A stretch of 64,000 bases of DNA from Methylococcales bacterium (GCA_030654015.1 JAURYI010000058.1:1-64000); one strand, 5' to 3'; shown: positions 9,153 through 18,224, counted from the first letter of the stretch. The notes: a model not told the origin generated them from the sequence alone. Translations and numbers: made by a program.

Positions 9153-9952
9153 ATGAACACCTTATGCCTAAGCTCTATTTTGAAACAGTCGGCACGGGCA
9201 AACCCATTACCCTTGTACACGGTTGGGCAATGCACAGCGGTATCTGGAGCGGTTTTGCCCAGCAGTTGGCAGAGCATTATCAAGTCACCTGCATAGATTT
9301 ACCGTCGCATGGGCGTAGTAGAGACGCGATTAATCGCGTCTCTACACCATTCACCTTGGAAGCGGTCGGTGACGCGCTGGTCAACGCATTGCCTGAAACG
9401 CCCAGTTGCTGGTTGGGTTGGTCATTAGGCGCGACGGTCGTCTTGGATATAGCCCGCCGTTATCCTGAGTGCGTCAACGCGCTGATTTTATTGGCGGGTA
9501 ATCCGTTGTTTGTCGGCACGGACGATTGGGCAGGTGTGAAGCCTACGGTATTGGATGCGTTTGCCGAAAATTTAACGCTGAATTGCCAAGCTACGTTACT
9601 GCGGTTTCTTGCTTTGCAAGTCAACGGCTTGTCTGATGGTAAAGTGCTGTTAAAAGACCTGAAAGCGGCGATTATGGACTGCCCAGCACCCGATAATGCC
9701 AGTTTGCAAGGCGGTCTGGAGATACTCAAACACAGTGATTTACGCGCCGCTTTAGCTGAACTTAACATCCCTGTGTCGGTAATTTTAGGTGATAAAGATA
9801 CTCTCGTGCCTGTTGCTGTTGCTGAACACCTGCGCAGTTTGGGTATTGCGTACCCAAGTATTATCAACGGCGCAGGTCATGTGCCGTTTCTCTCCCACCC
9901 GCAACAACTACTTGCCCTGATTAACCGTTTCATGGATGACTCATGCCCTTAG
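9149..9952 (+). CDS. bioH: Pimeloyl-ACP methyl ester carboxylesterase, carrying an in-frame palindromic repeat
   Basis: BioH removes the methyl group from pimeloyl-ACP methyl ester, ending the BioC/BioH route to pimelate. The alpha/beta-hydrolase triad is visible: serine in GWSLGA, aspartate in LGDKDTLVP, histidine in NGAGHVPFLSHP. The gene overlaps bioF and bioC. Residues about 57-66 (SRDAINRVST) are encoded by a perfect 28-bp palindrome that belongs to an intergenic repeat family. This sits just after HGR, in a loop region of the fold where extra residues should be tolerated, and the frame stays open. An alternative start a few codons later (MPKLYFETVG) is possible. Confidence 0.95.
   Translation: MNEHLMPKLYFETVGTGKPITLVHGWAMHSGIWSGFAQQLAEHYQVTCIDLPSHGRSRDAINRVSTPFTLEAVGDALVNALPETPSCWLGWSLGATVVLDIARRYPECVNALILLAGNPLFVGTDDWAGVKPTVLDAFAENLTLNCQATLLRFLALQVNGLSDGKVLLKDLKAAIMDCPAPDNASLQGGLEILKHSDLRAALAELNIPVSVILGDKDTLVPVAVAEHLRSLGIAYPSIINGAGHVPFLSHPQQLLALINRFMDDSCP
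9318..9345. repeat. Perfect 28-bp palindrome inside bioH
   Basis: The half site gtagagacgcgatt is followed directly by its exact reverse complement. The coding frame runs through it. A shorter, imperfect relative (gagacgc...gcgtctc) lies after the TonB receptor gene at 18.2 kb. I recall very similar gtagagacgcg palindromes being common in some cyanobacterial genomes, but cannot check this here. Confidence 0.9.
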
Positions 9953-10716
9953 ATAAAGCCAAAATTCGCCAGTCTTTTTCTGCCGCTTCCACGACGTATG
10001 ACGGTGTTGCGCAATTACAAAGAGCCATCGGTTACGCACTGTTAGCGTCGGTTGACCGTGACATCACAGGAACATTATTAGACATCGGTTGCGGGACGGG
10101 GTTTTTAACCGCTGAATTATTACGTTTTCATCCAGAACAACTTATCGCACTGGATATTGCCTTGCCGATGTTGCAGACTACGCGGAGCAGACAGTGGGAA
10201 CACACGCCCAGCTTATTATGCGCCGATGCCGAATATTTACCGCTCATCAATAACAGCGTTCATCACGTCTTTTCTAATCTCGCTTTGCAATGGTGCAGTA
10301 ATCTGGTCGCAGTGTTCACCGATATAAAACGCCTGCTTAAACCTGAAGGACAGTTCATTTTTTCTACGTTTGCGCCGCACACTTTACAGGAACTCAAAGC
10401 CGCGTGGCAGAGCGTTGATGACTACGCGCACGTTAATGATTTTTATAATGCCGAACAACTGCACGCCTTTTTACAGCAAGCAGGTTTTACGGATATTCAC
10501 ATCACCAGCACACTGTATACACCGCATTATGAGTCGGTTTTAACCTTGATGCGCGAGTTAAAGCATATCGGCGCACACAACGTGCAGGTAAACCGTAACA
10601 AACATTGCACCACAAAAACCGCTATGCGGCGCATGATTGCCGCATACCAAATCGCACATGAGCTGAATGGCAAAATCCCTGCCAGTTTTGAAGTATTTAT
10701 AGTGAGGGCAAGTTGA
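9943..10716 (+). CDS. bioC: Malonyl-ACP O-methyltransferase
   Basis: BioC methylates malonyl-ACP with SAM, disguising it as a fatty-acid primer for pimelate synthesis. The N-terminus KAKIRQSFSAASTTYDGVAQLQ is the usual BioC opening. The SAM-binding motif LLDIGCGTGFLTAELL is clear, followed by NLALQWCSNL and FIFSTFAPHTLQEL. The length of 257 residues is normal. It overlaps bioH by ten bases and bioD by four, so it is an internal gene of the operon. Confidence 0.97.
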   Translation: MPLDKAKIRQSFSAASTTYDGVAQLQRAIGYALLASVDRDITGTLLDIGCGTGFLTAELLRFHPEQLIALDIALPMLQTTRSRQWEHTPSLLCADAEYLPLINNSVHHVFSNLALQWCSNLVAVFTDIKRLLKPEGQFIFSTFAPHTLQELKAAWQSVDDYAHVNDFYNAEQLHAFLQQAGFTDIHITSTLYTPHYESVLTLMRELKHIGAHNVQVNRNKHCTTKTAMRRMIAAYQIAHELNGKIPASFEVFIVRAS

Positions 10717-11378
10717 TGAAGAACGCTTATTTTATTACAGGCACGGATACCGAGGTCGGCAAAACCTATGCAACAGTGGCATTTATGCACTACGTCAAAC
10801 AGCAAGGCAAAACTGTTATCGGCATGAAACCTGTCGCCGCTGGGTGTACGCTACACGATGGAAAATTGAAAAATGACGATGCGTTAGCATTACAAAAACA
10901 CGCTTCAATACAGGTCGATTATGACTTGATTAACCCTTACGCCTACTTAAAACCCGTGTCGCCGCATATTGCAGGTGCGGATAATCCTGTCAATGTTGCC
11001 AGAGTAGGGCAGGTATTTCATAGCTTGCAGAGCTTGGCGGATGTGGTGTTAGTGGAAGGTGCAGGCGGTTGGTACGCGCCTATCAACAACCAGCAAGCAA
11101 TCAGCGATTTGGCACACGCCTTGGCGTTGCCTGTCATCATCGTCGTCGCCATTCGTTTAGGCTGTATCAACCACACCTGTTTAACGTATCAGGCGATTCG
11201 CGCCTCTGGTTTACCGTGTGCGGGTTGGGTTGCCAACTGCACCGACCCCGCTATGCTCAACCGTGATGACAATATCGCCACCATCGCCAGACTGATAGAC
11301 GCGCCGTTGCTGGGTGTATTGCCCTATCAACCACAAGCAGATTTTGATTTTTTAGCGCGGCAATTGCTGTTAAGTTAA
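10713..11378 (+). CDS. bioD: ATP-dependent dethiobiotin synthetase
   Basis: BioD carboxylates 7,8-diaminopelargonate to close the ureido ring using ATP and CO2. FITGTDTEVGKTYATVAF contains the P-loop, KPVAAGC is the conserved substrate-site segment, and VLVEGAGGWYAPIN carries the catalytic glutamate region. At 221 residues it is full length. It closes the bioBFHCD operon. The bioA aminotransferase that would supply its substrate is not in this window, so it must be encoded elsewhere. Confidence 0.97.
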   Translation: MMKNAYFITGTDTEVGKTYATVAFMHYVKQQGKTVIGMKPVAAGCTLHDGKLKNDDALALQKHASIQVDYDLINPYAYLKPVSPHIAGADNPVNVARVGQVFHSLQSLADVVLVEGAGGWYAPINNQQAISDLAHALALPVIIVVAIRLGCINHTCLTYQAIRASGLPCAGWVANCTDPAMLNRDDNIATIARLIDAPLLGVLPYQPQADFDFLARQLLLS

Positions 11379-11400
11379 TGCTAGTAGTCAGTCCATTTTA

Positions 11401-11455
11401 TTATGACGGTGCGATAGACCTGCGATGTTTTTAAAACCTCGCAGGTTTGTCATAA
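11401..11455. repeat. Nested palindrome after bioD (acctgcga...tcgcaggt family)
   Basis: The core acctgcgatgttttt is answered by aaaacctcgcaggt with one mismatch. An outer pair ttatgac/gtcataa encloses it. Copies with the same core lie at 22.0 kb and 40.4 kb. It follows the bioD stop by about 20 bases and could also work as a terminator. Confidence 0.8.
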
Positions 11456-11637
11456 CTAAACTGACGGTGTATTAGGGTGCTGGCTTAAATAGCTGATTTT
11501 ACCGTTGACCATGACTGCCAGTCCTCCGAAGGACTGGCAGTCATTCATGCCGTGTAACCTACTACCACAGGCTGGACAAGTAATTTCTTGATTATTAGCA
11601 AATTGACCACTACCGATTTCTGAACTGCTTATAGTTC
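11456..11637 (-). pseudogene. Possible remnant with a zinc-ribbon-like segment
   Basis: This lies in the 331-base gap between bioD and the M18 peptidase. On the minus strand a frame reads ...GQFANNQEITCPACGSRLHGM and then runs through the palindrome at 11511 to a TAG stop. The CPACG..LHG piece resembles half of a zinc ribbon. There is no start codon with a ribosome site and no complete domain. It is either a decayed gene fragment or a chance reading. The rest of the gap is repeats. Confidence 0.25.
11511..11544. repeat. gactgccagtc palindrome, intact copy
   Basis: Arms atgactgccagtcct and aggactggcagtcat are exact complements around the loop ccga. The copy is followed by tcatg. Other copies: 58811 (same orientation) and 25723-25880 (opposite orientation, split by an insertion). 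Confidence 0.92.
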
Positions 11638-11693
11638 GGAGTCCAAGGCATGACTTGGATTTTTAAAAACGTCCAAAACGTGTTTTGGACTCC
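11638..11693. repeat. Inverted repeat upstream of the M18 aminopeptidase start
   Basis: Arms ggagtccaa and ttggactcc enclose a second, imperfect palindrome (gtccaaaacgtgttttggac). It ends 16 bases before the chosen start codon of the aminopeptidase gene, so it will lie in the 5' untranslated region if transcription starts further upstream. Confidence 0.7.
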
Positions 11694-11709
11694 TACACAA
11701 GGAAAAATA

Positions 11710-13011
11710 ATGACTGCAACTCAACAAGCCCAACAACTCCTCGATTTTATTGATGCCAGTCCCAGCCCCAGTCATGCGGTCAATACCATTGAAACGCAAC
11801 TGGCGGCATTTGATTTCAGCAAACTCGATGAAACGGAAAAATGGACGTTGTACGCGCGCGGACGTTATTACGTTGTCCGTGATGATTCGTCTATTATCGT
11901 GTTTGTCTGTGGACAAAAACCAATCGTTGATACAGGTTTTAAACTCATCGGTGCGCATACCGATTCTCCTGGGTTACGCATTAAACCCAATCCTGCCACC
12001 GCAATGGATGGTTTATTGCGCTTGGGTGTGGAAGTTTATGGCGGCCCGATACTGGCAACTTTTGCCGATAGGGATTTAAGTCTGGCAGGGCGGGTCAGTT
12101 ATAAAAATGAGCAGGGCAAAGTCGCCAGTCAATTGGTGAAATGTGATAAGCCGTTGTTGCGCTTGCCTAATCTGGCGATACACATGAACCGCACGGTGAA
12201 TGAAGACGGTTTAAAACTGCATAAACAACTGGAATTGCCGCTCATTTTAACGCGCTTAACCGAAGAACAATTACCGACGGCGTATTTTTCCAACTGGTTG
12301 CAACAGCAGTTAAGCATCGAAGCCGAGCGTATTTTATCGTGGGATTTGGCGGTTTATGATACCCAAAAAGGCGTATTGTGGGGCGCGGATAATGAGTTTT
12401 ATGCCGACAGCCAACTGGATAATTTAGCTTCCTGTCATGCGGCGTTATTAGCATTATTGGATGACACCGTGTTGCAAACCGACAGCACTTTGGTGTGCGC
12501 GTTTTTTGACCACGAAGAAATCGGCAGTGAAAGTCATAAAGGCGCGGATGGCAGTTTTCTTGCTGATGTGCTGGGACGTATTGCCTTGGCAACGCAAACC
12601 GATAGCGAGGATTTTTGTCGGGCATTGGCAAAAAGTACCATGATTAGCGCGGATATGGCGCACGCTTATCAACCCAGTTTTCCAATGGCGTATGATCCAG
12701 ACCATAAAGTGCTGGTGAATCAAGGGCCAGTGATTAAAGTCAACGCAAACCAGCGGTACAGTACCACCAGCGGTTCAGACGCACTGTTTGCCGAGTGTTG
12801 TGAGTTGGCTGGTGTACCGTATCAAAAATATTCTCATCGTAATGATCTAGGCTGTGGCAGTACCATCGGGCCTATGGCTTCCAGCCGCTTGGGTATTCAT
12901 TGCGTCGATGTCGGCAATCCATTGTGGGCAATGCACAGTATTCGCGAAAGTGCGGGCGTGTGGGATCATCATTATTTAATCAGTGCGCTGCGGCAATTTT
13001 TTATAAGGTAG
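11710..13011 (+). CDS. apeB: M18 family aminopeptidase
   Basis: This is a cytosolic di-zinc aminopeptidase of the M18 family (aspartyl/aminopeptidase I type), used in peptide turnover. Metal-ligand and catalytic stretches are all visible: GAHTDSPGLRIKP, DNLASCHAALLALLDD, CAFFDHEEIGSESHKGA, ADMAHAYQP and AMHSIRESAG. I take the start at ATGACTGCAACTCAACAAGCC, which follows AAGGAAAAATA. The ORF-track start 60 bases earlier reads through an inverted repeat. The product is 433 residues, normal for the family. The symbol follows the Pseudomonas name and is by family only. Confidence 0.93.
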   Translation: MTATQQAQQLLDFIDASPSPSHAVNTIETQLAAFDFSKLDETEKWTLYARGRYYVVRDDSSIIVFVCGQKPIVDTGFKLIGAHTDSPGLRIKPNPATAMDGLLRLGVEVYGGPILATFADRDLSLAGRVSYKNEQGKVASQLVKCDKPLLRLPNLAIHMNRTVNEDGLKLHKQLELPLILTRLTEEQLPTAYFSNWLQQQLSIEAERILSWDLAVYDTQKGVLWGADNEFYADSQLDNLASCHAALLALLDDTVLQTDSTLVCAFFDHEEIGSESHKGADGSFLADVLGRIALATQTDSEDFCRALAKSTMISADMAHAYQPSFPMAYDPDHKVLVNQGPVIKVNANQRYSTTSGSDALFAECCELAGVPYQKYSHRNDLGCGSTIGPMASSRLGIHCVDVGNPLWAMHSIRESAGVWDHHYLISALRQFFIR

Positions 13012-13116
13012 TCAACTACACACTCTTAAGTTAGACTTAAAACATTTTTAGTTATTTTATACGGCGGCACTTTGCAGTCTTTACTGTTTTTCTATTTATT
13101 GCGGCATTATCAAAAA

Positions 13117-13641
13117 ATGAAAAGTCTCCGTTTGTTCGGTGTTTTTTTATGCGGTTTGCTGTGTTTGGCATCCGCTCATGCCGATACCTCGCCTGTTGAG
13201 GAATATAAAATAAAAGCGGGGTATATCTTCAATTTCACCAAATTTATTACTTGGTCTGAAGAAGCCAATACTGAGACCTTTAATATCTGCATTGTCGGCA
13301 CTGATCCGTTTGGTGAGGTCATTAATGGCATTGAACAGCATTCAGCGTTTAATCACCCTATCAAAGTATTCAGATTGTCAGCGGTTAATCAAGAGCCGCA
13401 TTGTCATATTGTTTATATCGGAGCAGGCGGCAATGTTAAAGCAGCGACGCTGGGTAAGAATATATTGACGGTCGGTGAAGAAGCTCCCTTTATCAAACAA
13501 TGCGGCATGATTGCGTTTGTTAAACAGCAGGACAAAATAAAACTGCAAATCAATTTAAAACAGCTGCAACAAAGCGGTTTGAAAGTCAGCGCGAAATTAT
13601 TGGAAGTTTCTGAGCTTGTCGAAGGATGCGGACATGATTAA
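13117..13641 (+). CDS. YfiR/DUF4154-family periplasmic protein
   Basis: The 174-residue protein starts MKSLRLFGVFLCGLLCLASAHAD, a clear Sec signal peptide, so the mature part is periplasmic. The body has the DUF4154 pattern: VEEYKIKAGYIFNFTKFITW at the mature N-terminus, a FNICIVGTDPFGEVI segment and a C-terminal GLKVSAKLLEVSELV. In Pseudomonas, YfiR restrains the diguanylate cyclase YfiN and responds to envelope redox stress. Here it overlaps, by eight bases, a membrane GGDEF-EAL gene, which supports the same kind of control. I use the internal ATG; the upstream TTG of the ORF track adds a non-signal leader. Confidence 0.88.
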   Translation: MKSLRLFGVFLCGLLCLASAHADTSPVEEYKIKAGYIFNFTKFITWSEEANTETFNICIVGTDPFGEVINGIEQHSAFNHPIKVFRLSAVNQEPHCHIVYIGAGGNVKAATLGKNILTVGEEAPFIKQCGMIAFVKQQDKIKLQINLKQLQQSGLKVSAKLLEVSELVEGCGHD

Positions 13642-16045
13642 ACACATTGCTGATTTATCCATTAAGAATAAATTGCTGTTGATTGTTATCTTTCCCAGTT
13701 TGCTGTCGTTGATGGCGGTAGCGGTATTTTTAATGGTACTTGAAATCAGCGAGTTTCAAAAAAATACCCGTGATGATTTATCAGCGATAGCCACCATTAT
13801 CGGTAATCGCAGTACAGCGGCATTATTGTTTCATGATCAAAAACTGGCGCGGGAAAATCTTGCCGTCATCAACACCTTACCTGAAGTACGCGCTGCCTGT
13901 CTTTATGATGCCGCAGGCGATATCTTTGCGGAGCTACTGAAAGATGAAGCGACTGATACCGCAGAATGGAATTGCCCCGTCTCTGTCGAGGGCTGGACAA
14001 CCAAATTTACCGATACTAAATTGTGTGTGGTGCAAGCGATTATCGACAATACGGAAAAGCAGGGAACGGTGTACATTCATGCCGATTTTGAGGCAGCGTA
14101 CTGGCGCAAAATACAATTTGTCGGCCTTTTGTTTCTGGTATTGATGAGCGTATCCATACTGACCTTCTTGTTATCTGCGCCGTTGTTAAAACTTATTTCA
14201 GCACCTATCAGTAAATTGGTGAAGGCGGCTAAAGCAATCAGTGCCAGCCACGATTATTCGTTACGCGCTATTAAAGTCAATGAGGACGAATTGGGTGTAT
14301 TGGTAGATGCCTTCAACGGCTTGATTGAGACGGTGGAAACGCAGAATTTGGCGGTGCTGGAGGCAAAAAATCGTTATCTTTTATTGTATGACGATAATCT
14401 GTCAATGATGATTAGTATCAATGCCTTGGGTAATATATTGTCGGTCAATCAGACCTGTGCGGATCAGCTGGGTTTAGACAGTGAAGATTTTAAAAGTCAC
14501 TCCATTTATGATTTTATCTACACGGCTGATATACCCACTATGAGTGCTTTTATTGAACAGTGTCTGCTCAATCCTACACGGGTACATAAGCAAGAATTCA
14601 GACAAATCGGCAGTCAGGGACAAATTGCTTGGTTGCGAGTGACTGCTAAATCGCTGGATCACGAACATCATCTCGAGAATTTATTGTTAGTGTGCGAAGA
14701 CGTAACCGACGCGCGTGACCTGAGTGAAAAAATCGCCTATCAAGCCAGTCATGATGCACTGACAGGGCTTGCCAATAGAAGTGAATTTGACCGCCATGTT
14801 AAAGAGACAATAGAGCAGGTTGCCATAGAAAATGCTGAACACGTTTTATGTTATCTGGATCTGGATCAATTTAAAGTCATTAATGATACCTGCGGACACC
14901 TTGCAGGAGATGAACTGTTGAGACAATTGGGTGAGTTATTAAAAATACATATTCGCACACAGGATTTTATTGCCCGTCTCGGCGGTGATGAATTTGGCGT
15001 ATTAATGTACTATTGCTCGTTAGCCGATGCCTATGCGCTGTGTGAAAACCTGCGTGATGTTATCAAAGATTTTCGCTTTGGCTGGGAAGGGAAAAGTTTT
15101 TCTATCGGCGTGAGTATTGGACTGGCGGTGATTAATAAAGCCAGTCCGAGTGCCGTTAATTTGTTTAAAGAGGCGGATTCGGCGTGTTATGCGGCAAAAG
15201 ATAAAGGGCGTAATCGCATTCATGTCTATAGTCCTGATGATGAAGAACTGGCTTTAAGACAAGGGGAAATGCAGTGGGTGGAAAAAATTCAACGCGGCAT
15301 AGAAAATAATAGTTTCTGTCTTTATGGACAACCTATTGTTCCCATTGCCAAACACGATGAAGGTTTGCATTTTGAAACTCTGATACGTTATCGTGAGGAA
15401 TCAGGACATATTATTGCCCCTTACGCTTTTTTACCAGCAGCAGAACGCTACGGCTTAGCACCCTTACTGGATAAATGGGTGATTAGTTCCTTATTTGAAT
15501 TTATTGCCACCACGCCGCAATTTTTAGAAAACTTATCCTTGTGTTCGGTCAATTTATCGGGCTTATCCTTTTGCGATGAAACCATGCTGGCATTTATTTA
15601 TGAACAATTTGAGACGTGGAAAATACCTACGCATAAAATATGTTTTGAAATAACGGAAACGGCGGCGATTGGTAATTTATCGTACGCCATAAAATTTATA
15701 AATTCTTTAAAAGAGCGCGGCTGTTTATTTTCATTAGATGATTTTGGCAGCGGTTTATCGTCTTTCGGCTATTTAAAAAATCTGCCTGTCGATTTTCTTA
15801 AAATTGATGGGTTATTTGTTAAAGATATGCTGGATGATAAAGTAGACCTTGCTATGGTAAAGTCAATTAACGAAGTCGGACACGTTATGGGTAAAAAAAC
15901 CATCGCTGAATTTGTAGAAAATGAAGCCATATTTAACCTGCTCAATGTATTGGGCGTAGATTATGCACAAGGCTATGGTATTGGAAAGCCCGTCTTATTA
16001 AATGAACTTAAACTCATAAAACCTTTTATGGCACCGTCAAAATGA
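13634..16045 (+). CDS. Membrane-bound sensor with CHASE8-like, HAMP, PAS, GGDEF and EAL domains
   Basis: The protein is about 803 residues. A first membrane segment (residues about 17-37), a periplasmic region of about 120 residues and a second membrane segment (about 160-180) lead into HAMP, then PAS (YDDNLSMMISINALG), GGDEF and EAL. The cyclase motif RLGGDEFGVL is intact. The phosphodiesterase half has ETL in place of EAL but keeps NLSG, FEITETAA, DDFGSG, LKID and the C-terminal QGYGIGKP. Both making and breaking of cyclic di-GMP are therefore possible. The layout with YfiR in front matches YfiN-type control, with an added EAL domain. I use the ATG after GAAGGATGCGGAC. Confidence 0.92.
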   Translation: MIKHIADLSIKNKLLLIVIFPSLLSLMAVAVFLMVLEISEFQKNTRDDLSAIATIIGNRSTAALLFHDQKLARENLAVINTLPEVRAACLYDAAGDIFAELLKDEATDTAEWNCPVSVEGWTTKFTDTKLCVVQAIIDNTEKQGTVYIHADFEAAYWRKIQFVGLLFLVLMSVSILTFLLSAPLLKLISAPISKLVKAAKAISASHDYSLRAIKVNEDELGVLVDAFNGLIETVETQNLAVLEAKNRYLLLYDDNLSMMISINALGNILSVNQTCADQLGLDSEDFKSHSIYDFIYTADIPTMSAFIEQCLLNPTRVHKQEFRQIGSQGQIAWLRVTAKSLDHEHHLENLLLVCEDVTDARDLSEKIAYQASHDALTGLANRSEFDRHVKETIEQVAIENAEHVLCYLDLDQFKVINDTCGHLAGDELLRQLGELLKIHIRTQDFIARLGGDEFGVLMYYCSLADAYALCENLRDVIKDFRFGWEGKSFSIGVSIGLAVINKASPSAVNLFKEADSACYAAKDKGRNRIHVYSPDDEELALRQGEMQWVEKIQRGIENNSFCLYGQPIVPIAKHDEGLHFETLIRYREESGHIIAPYAFLPAAERYGLAPLLDKWVISSLFEFIATTPQFLENLSLCSVNLSGLSFCDETMLAFIYEQFETWKIPTHKICFEITETAAIGNLSYAIKFINSLKERGCLFSLDDFGSGLSSFGYLKNLPVDFLKIDGLFVKDMLDDKVDLAMVKSINEVGHVMGKKTIAEFVENEAIFNLLNVLGVDYAQGYGIGKPVLLNELKLIKPFMAPSK

Positions 16046-18171
16046 AACGACCCCCTCTCATAGCTGCACTTGTTTACTGCTCTATCAGTCAGGCAATGGC
16101 TGAAGTTGATTATTTCTCCATGTCACCCGCTGAACTAGCAGCAACGACCGTTACTATTGCTACGGGTACACCTAAAGCCGTGTTTCAATCTGCCGCTGTG
16201 ACCAGTGTGGTGACCGCCGAGCAGATTAAATCAATGGGCGCGACGGAATTGCATGAAGTATTGGAAACCGTTCCCGGTGTTCATGCCAGTTTACAAAGCA
16301 GCACTTATGATTATAGTTACAGTTTGCGCGGCATCCGCAATGCGACCAATTCAGAATTGCTGATGATGGTGAACGGGACGCGGATTAATACGCCGTTTCG
16401 TGGTTCTACCATGACACATTTTGAACTGCCGCTGGAAGCGGTTGAGCGTGTGGAAGTCATTCGCGGCCCTGGCTCTGCGCTCTATGGTGCTGATGCGTTT
16501 GCGGGGGTTATTAATATCATTACCAAAAAAGCCAAAGACATTAACGGCACAAAAATGGGTGTACGCGCAGGTAATGCCAACACCGAAAGTGCATGGGGAC
16601 AACACAGCGCACAATGGGCAGGCTGGGATATTGCCGCCAGTTTACAATATCAGCACACCACGGGTGATCCTGACAGAACGATTGTTACTGACTTTCAAAC
16701 CACCAAAGATAAAGCCTTTGGCACTAATGCTTCCAACGCGCCTGGTGCGTATCAGGGGCGATATGAAACCTTGGATGCACATCTTAATTTACAGCGTAAA
16801 CATTGGGATATTGATTTCTGGTCATTTACCTCAATGAATGGTGGTTCGCGACTGGGTGTTGGGGCAGTATTGGATCCTAACGGAGAATCCAACGGGCAAC
16901 AATATGTCGGGGATGTGCATTTTTCTACCGAAGACTGGCTGGATGATTGGGAGCTAACCGCGCATCTCAGTTATTTACAGGCTAATTTTAGCGGAGATTT
17001 TCAGTTATTTGCCAATAATGCCCAGTTACCCATAGCAGCTGATGGCAATATCAGCAACAGTCTGAATCCTGCATTGAAAAGGACGTTATTTCCTGATGGT
17101 GCTAATGACGATTTAGGACGAATAGAGAATATTCCAGCCATTGAGCTGAGTTCGATTTATAAAGGCTTTGATAATCATTTATTACGTTTTGGTACTGGGT
17201 TTCGTTATGAACAAATCAGCACCAGACACGCCAGAAATTACGGTGCGGGTGTTATTAACGGTACACAACCGCCTGCGGTGATTAGTGGAGCATTAACGGA
17301 TGTATCTAATACACCTTACAGTTATTTAGCCGGTATCGGTCGTTCTATCTGGTCGGGAGTATTGCAGGATGAATGGCAATTTGCGGATAATTGGCAATTA
17401 ACAGCAGGCTTGCGTTACGATAATTATTCAGATTTTGGCAGCACTTTCAATCCGCGTGCCGCGTTAGTGTGGGATGTTAATAAACAAGTCACCACTAAAC
17501 TGCTGTACGGTAAAGCCTTTCGTGCGCCCAGTTTTTCAGAACAGGGTAATCAGAATAATCCAGTGCTGTTGGGCAATAAAGATTTAAAACCTGAAACCAT
17601 CAACACCTTTGAATGGGCAATCGACTACCGTCCTGTGAGTTCACTGAGAACCGCGCTCAACGTGTATTATTATGAAATTAAAGACTTGATTGCCGCCGTT
17701 CCTGATGTCGGCAAACCATCGGCTACCTTTCGTAACAGCGGCAATCAGCATGGTTATGGCAGTGAGTTTGAATGGAACTGGCAGGCAAGTGAACAATGGA
17801 GCGTATCGGGTAATTATGCGTGGCAACGTGCCATCAGTCAGCAAACGCATGATCGGGTCACTTATGTACCCGAGCATCATATTTATGCGGCTGTTGACTG
17901 GCAGTTTTTACCGCAATGGCAATTACAGCCGCAAATTAACTGGATTGGTGGGCGCGTGCGTACCGCGACAGATAATAGGCAATTACAAGATTATCAAACT
18001 ATTGATTTAACCTTACGCGGTAAAAAACTGTTTAATCATTTGAATGTAACCGCCTCGGTACGCAATCTATTGGATGCTGAAAATAACCTTGAACCTGCAC
18101 CGACCGCATTACCCCAAAATATTCCGATGTCAGGCAGATTGTTTTATTTGGAAGCGGCGGTAAACTTTTAG
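16042..18171 (+). CDS. TonB-dependent outer-membrane receptor
   Basis: The 709-residue protein has a signal peptide (to about residue 20), a TonB-box-like TTVTIAT, the plug domain (LHEVLETVPGVH, SLRGIRN, VEVIRGPGSALYGADAFAGVINIITK) and a 22-strand barrel with the usual C-terminal aromatic ending (LEAAVNF). It imports a siderophore, heme, vitamin or similar ligand; the ligand is not readable. It overlaps the GGDEF-EAL gene by four bases (ATGA), so the YfiR-cyclase-receptor trio is one operon. That suggests the receptor and c-di-GMP signalling are linked. Confidence 0.95.
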   Translation: MKRPPLIAALVYCSISQAMAEVDYFSMSPAELAATTVTIATGTPKAVFQSAAVTSVVTAEQIKSMGATELHEVLETVPGVHASLQSSTYDYSYSLRGIRNATNSELLMMVNGTRINTPFRGSTMTHFELPLEAVERVEVIRGPGSALYGADAFAGVINIITKKAKDINGTKMGVRAGNANTESAWGQHSAQWAGWDIAASLQYQHTTGDPDRTIVTDFQTTKDKAFGTNASNAPGAYQGRYETLDAHLNLQRKHWDIDFWSFTSMNGGSRLGVGAVLDPNGESNGQQYVGDVHFSTEDWLDDWELTAHLSYLQANFSGDFQLFANNAQLPIAADGNISNSLNPALKRTLFPDGANDDLGRIENIPAIELSSIYKGFDNHLLRFGTGFRYEQISTRHARNYGAGVINGTQPPAVISGALTDVSNTPYSYLAGIGRSIWSGVLQDEWQFADNWQLTAGLRYDNYSDFGSTFNPRAALVWDVNKQVTTKLLYGKAFRAPSFSEQGNQNNPVLLGNKDLKPETINTFEWAIDYRPVSSLRTALNVYYYEIKDLIAAVPDVGKPSATFRNSGNQHGYGSEFEWNWQASEQWSVSGNYAWQRAISQQTHDRVTYVPEHHIYAAVDWQFLPQWQLQPQINWIGGRVRTATDNRQLQDYQTIDLTLRGKKLFNHLNVTASVRNLLDAENNLEPAPTALPQNIPMSGRLFYLEAAVNF

Positions 18172-18194
18172 GTTTTGGTTAAAATGCAAATGCA

Positions 18195-18215
18195 GAGACG
18201 CGCTGTGTGCGTCTC
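18195..18215. repeat. Short hairpin between convergent genes (gagacgc family)
   Basis: Arms gagacgc and gcgtctc around a seven-base loop, 24 bases after the TonB receptor stop and just before the convergent acyltransferase stop. It shares the gagacgcg core with the palindrome inside bioH and may terminate transcription from both sides. Confidence 0.55.
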
Positions 18216-18224
18216 CATTCAACT

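Noticed and set aside
11650-11709. Upstream start of the M18 aminopeptidase
   Set aside because: It would translate an inverted repeat; a ribosome site and family N-terminus support 11710.
13634-16045. EAL domain as degenerate because of ETL in place of EAL
   Set aside because: The other metal and catalytic residues (NLSG, ITE, DDFGSG, K in LKID, QGY) are present, so inactivity cannot be claimed.
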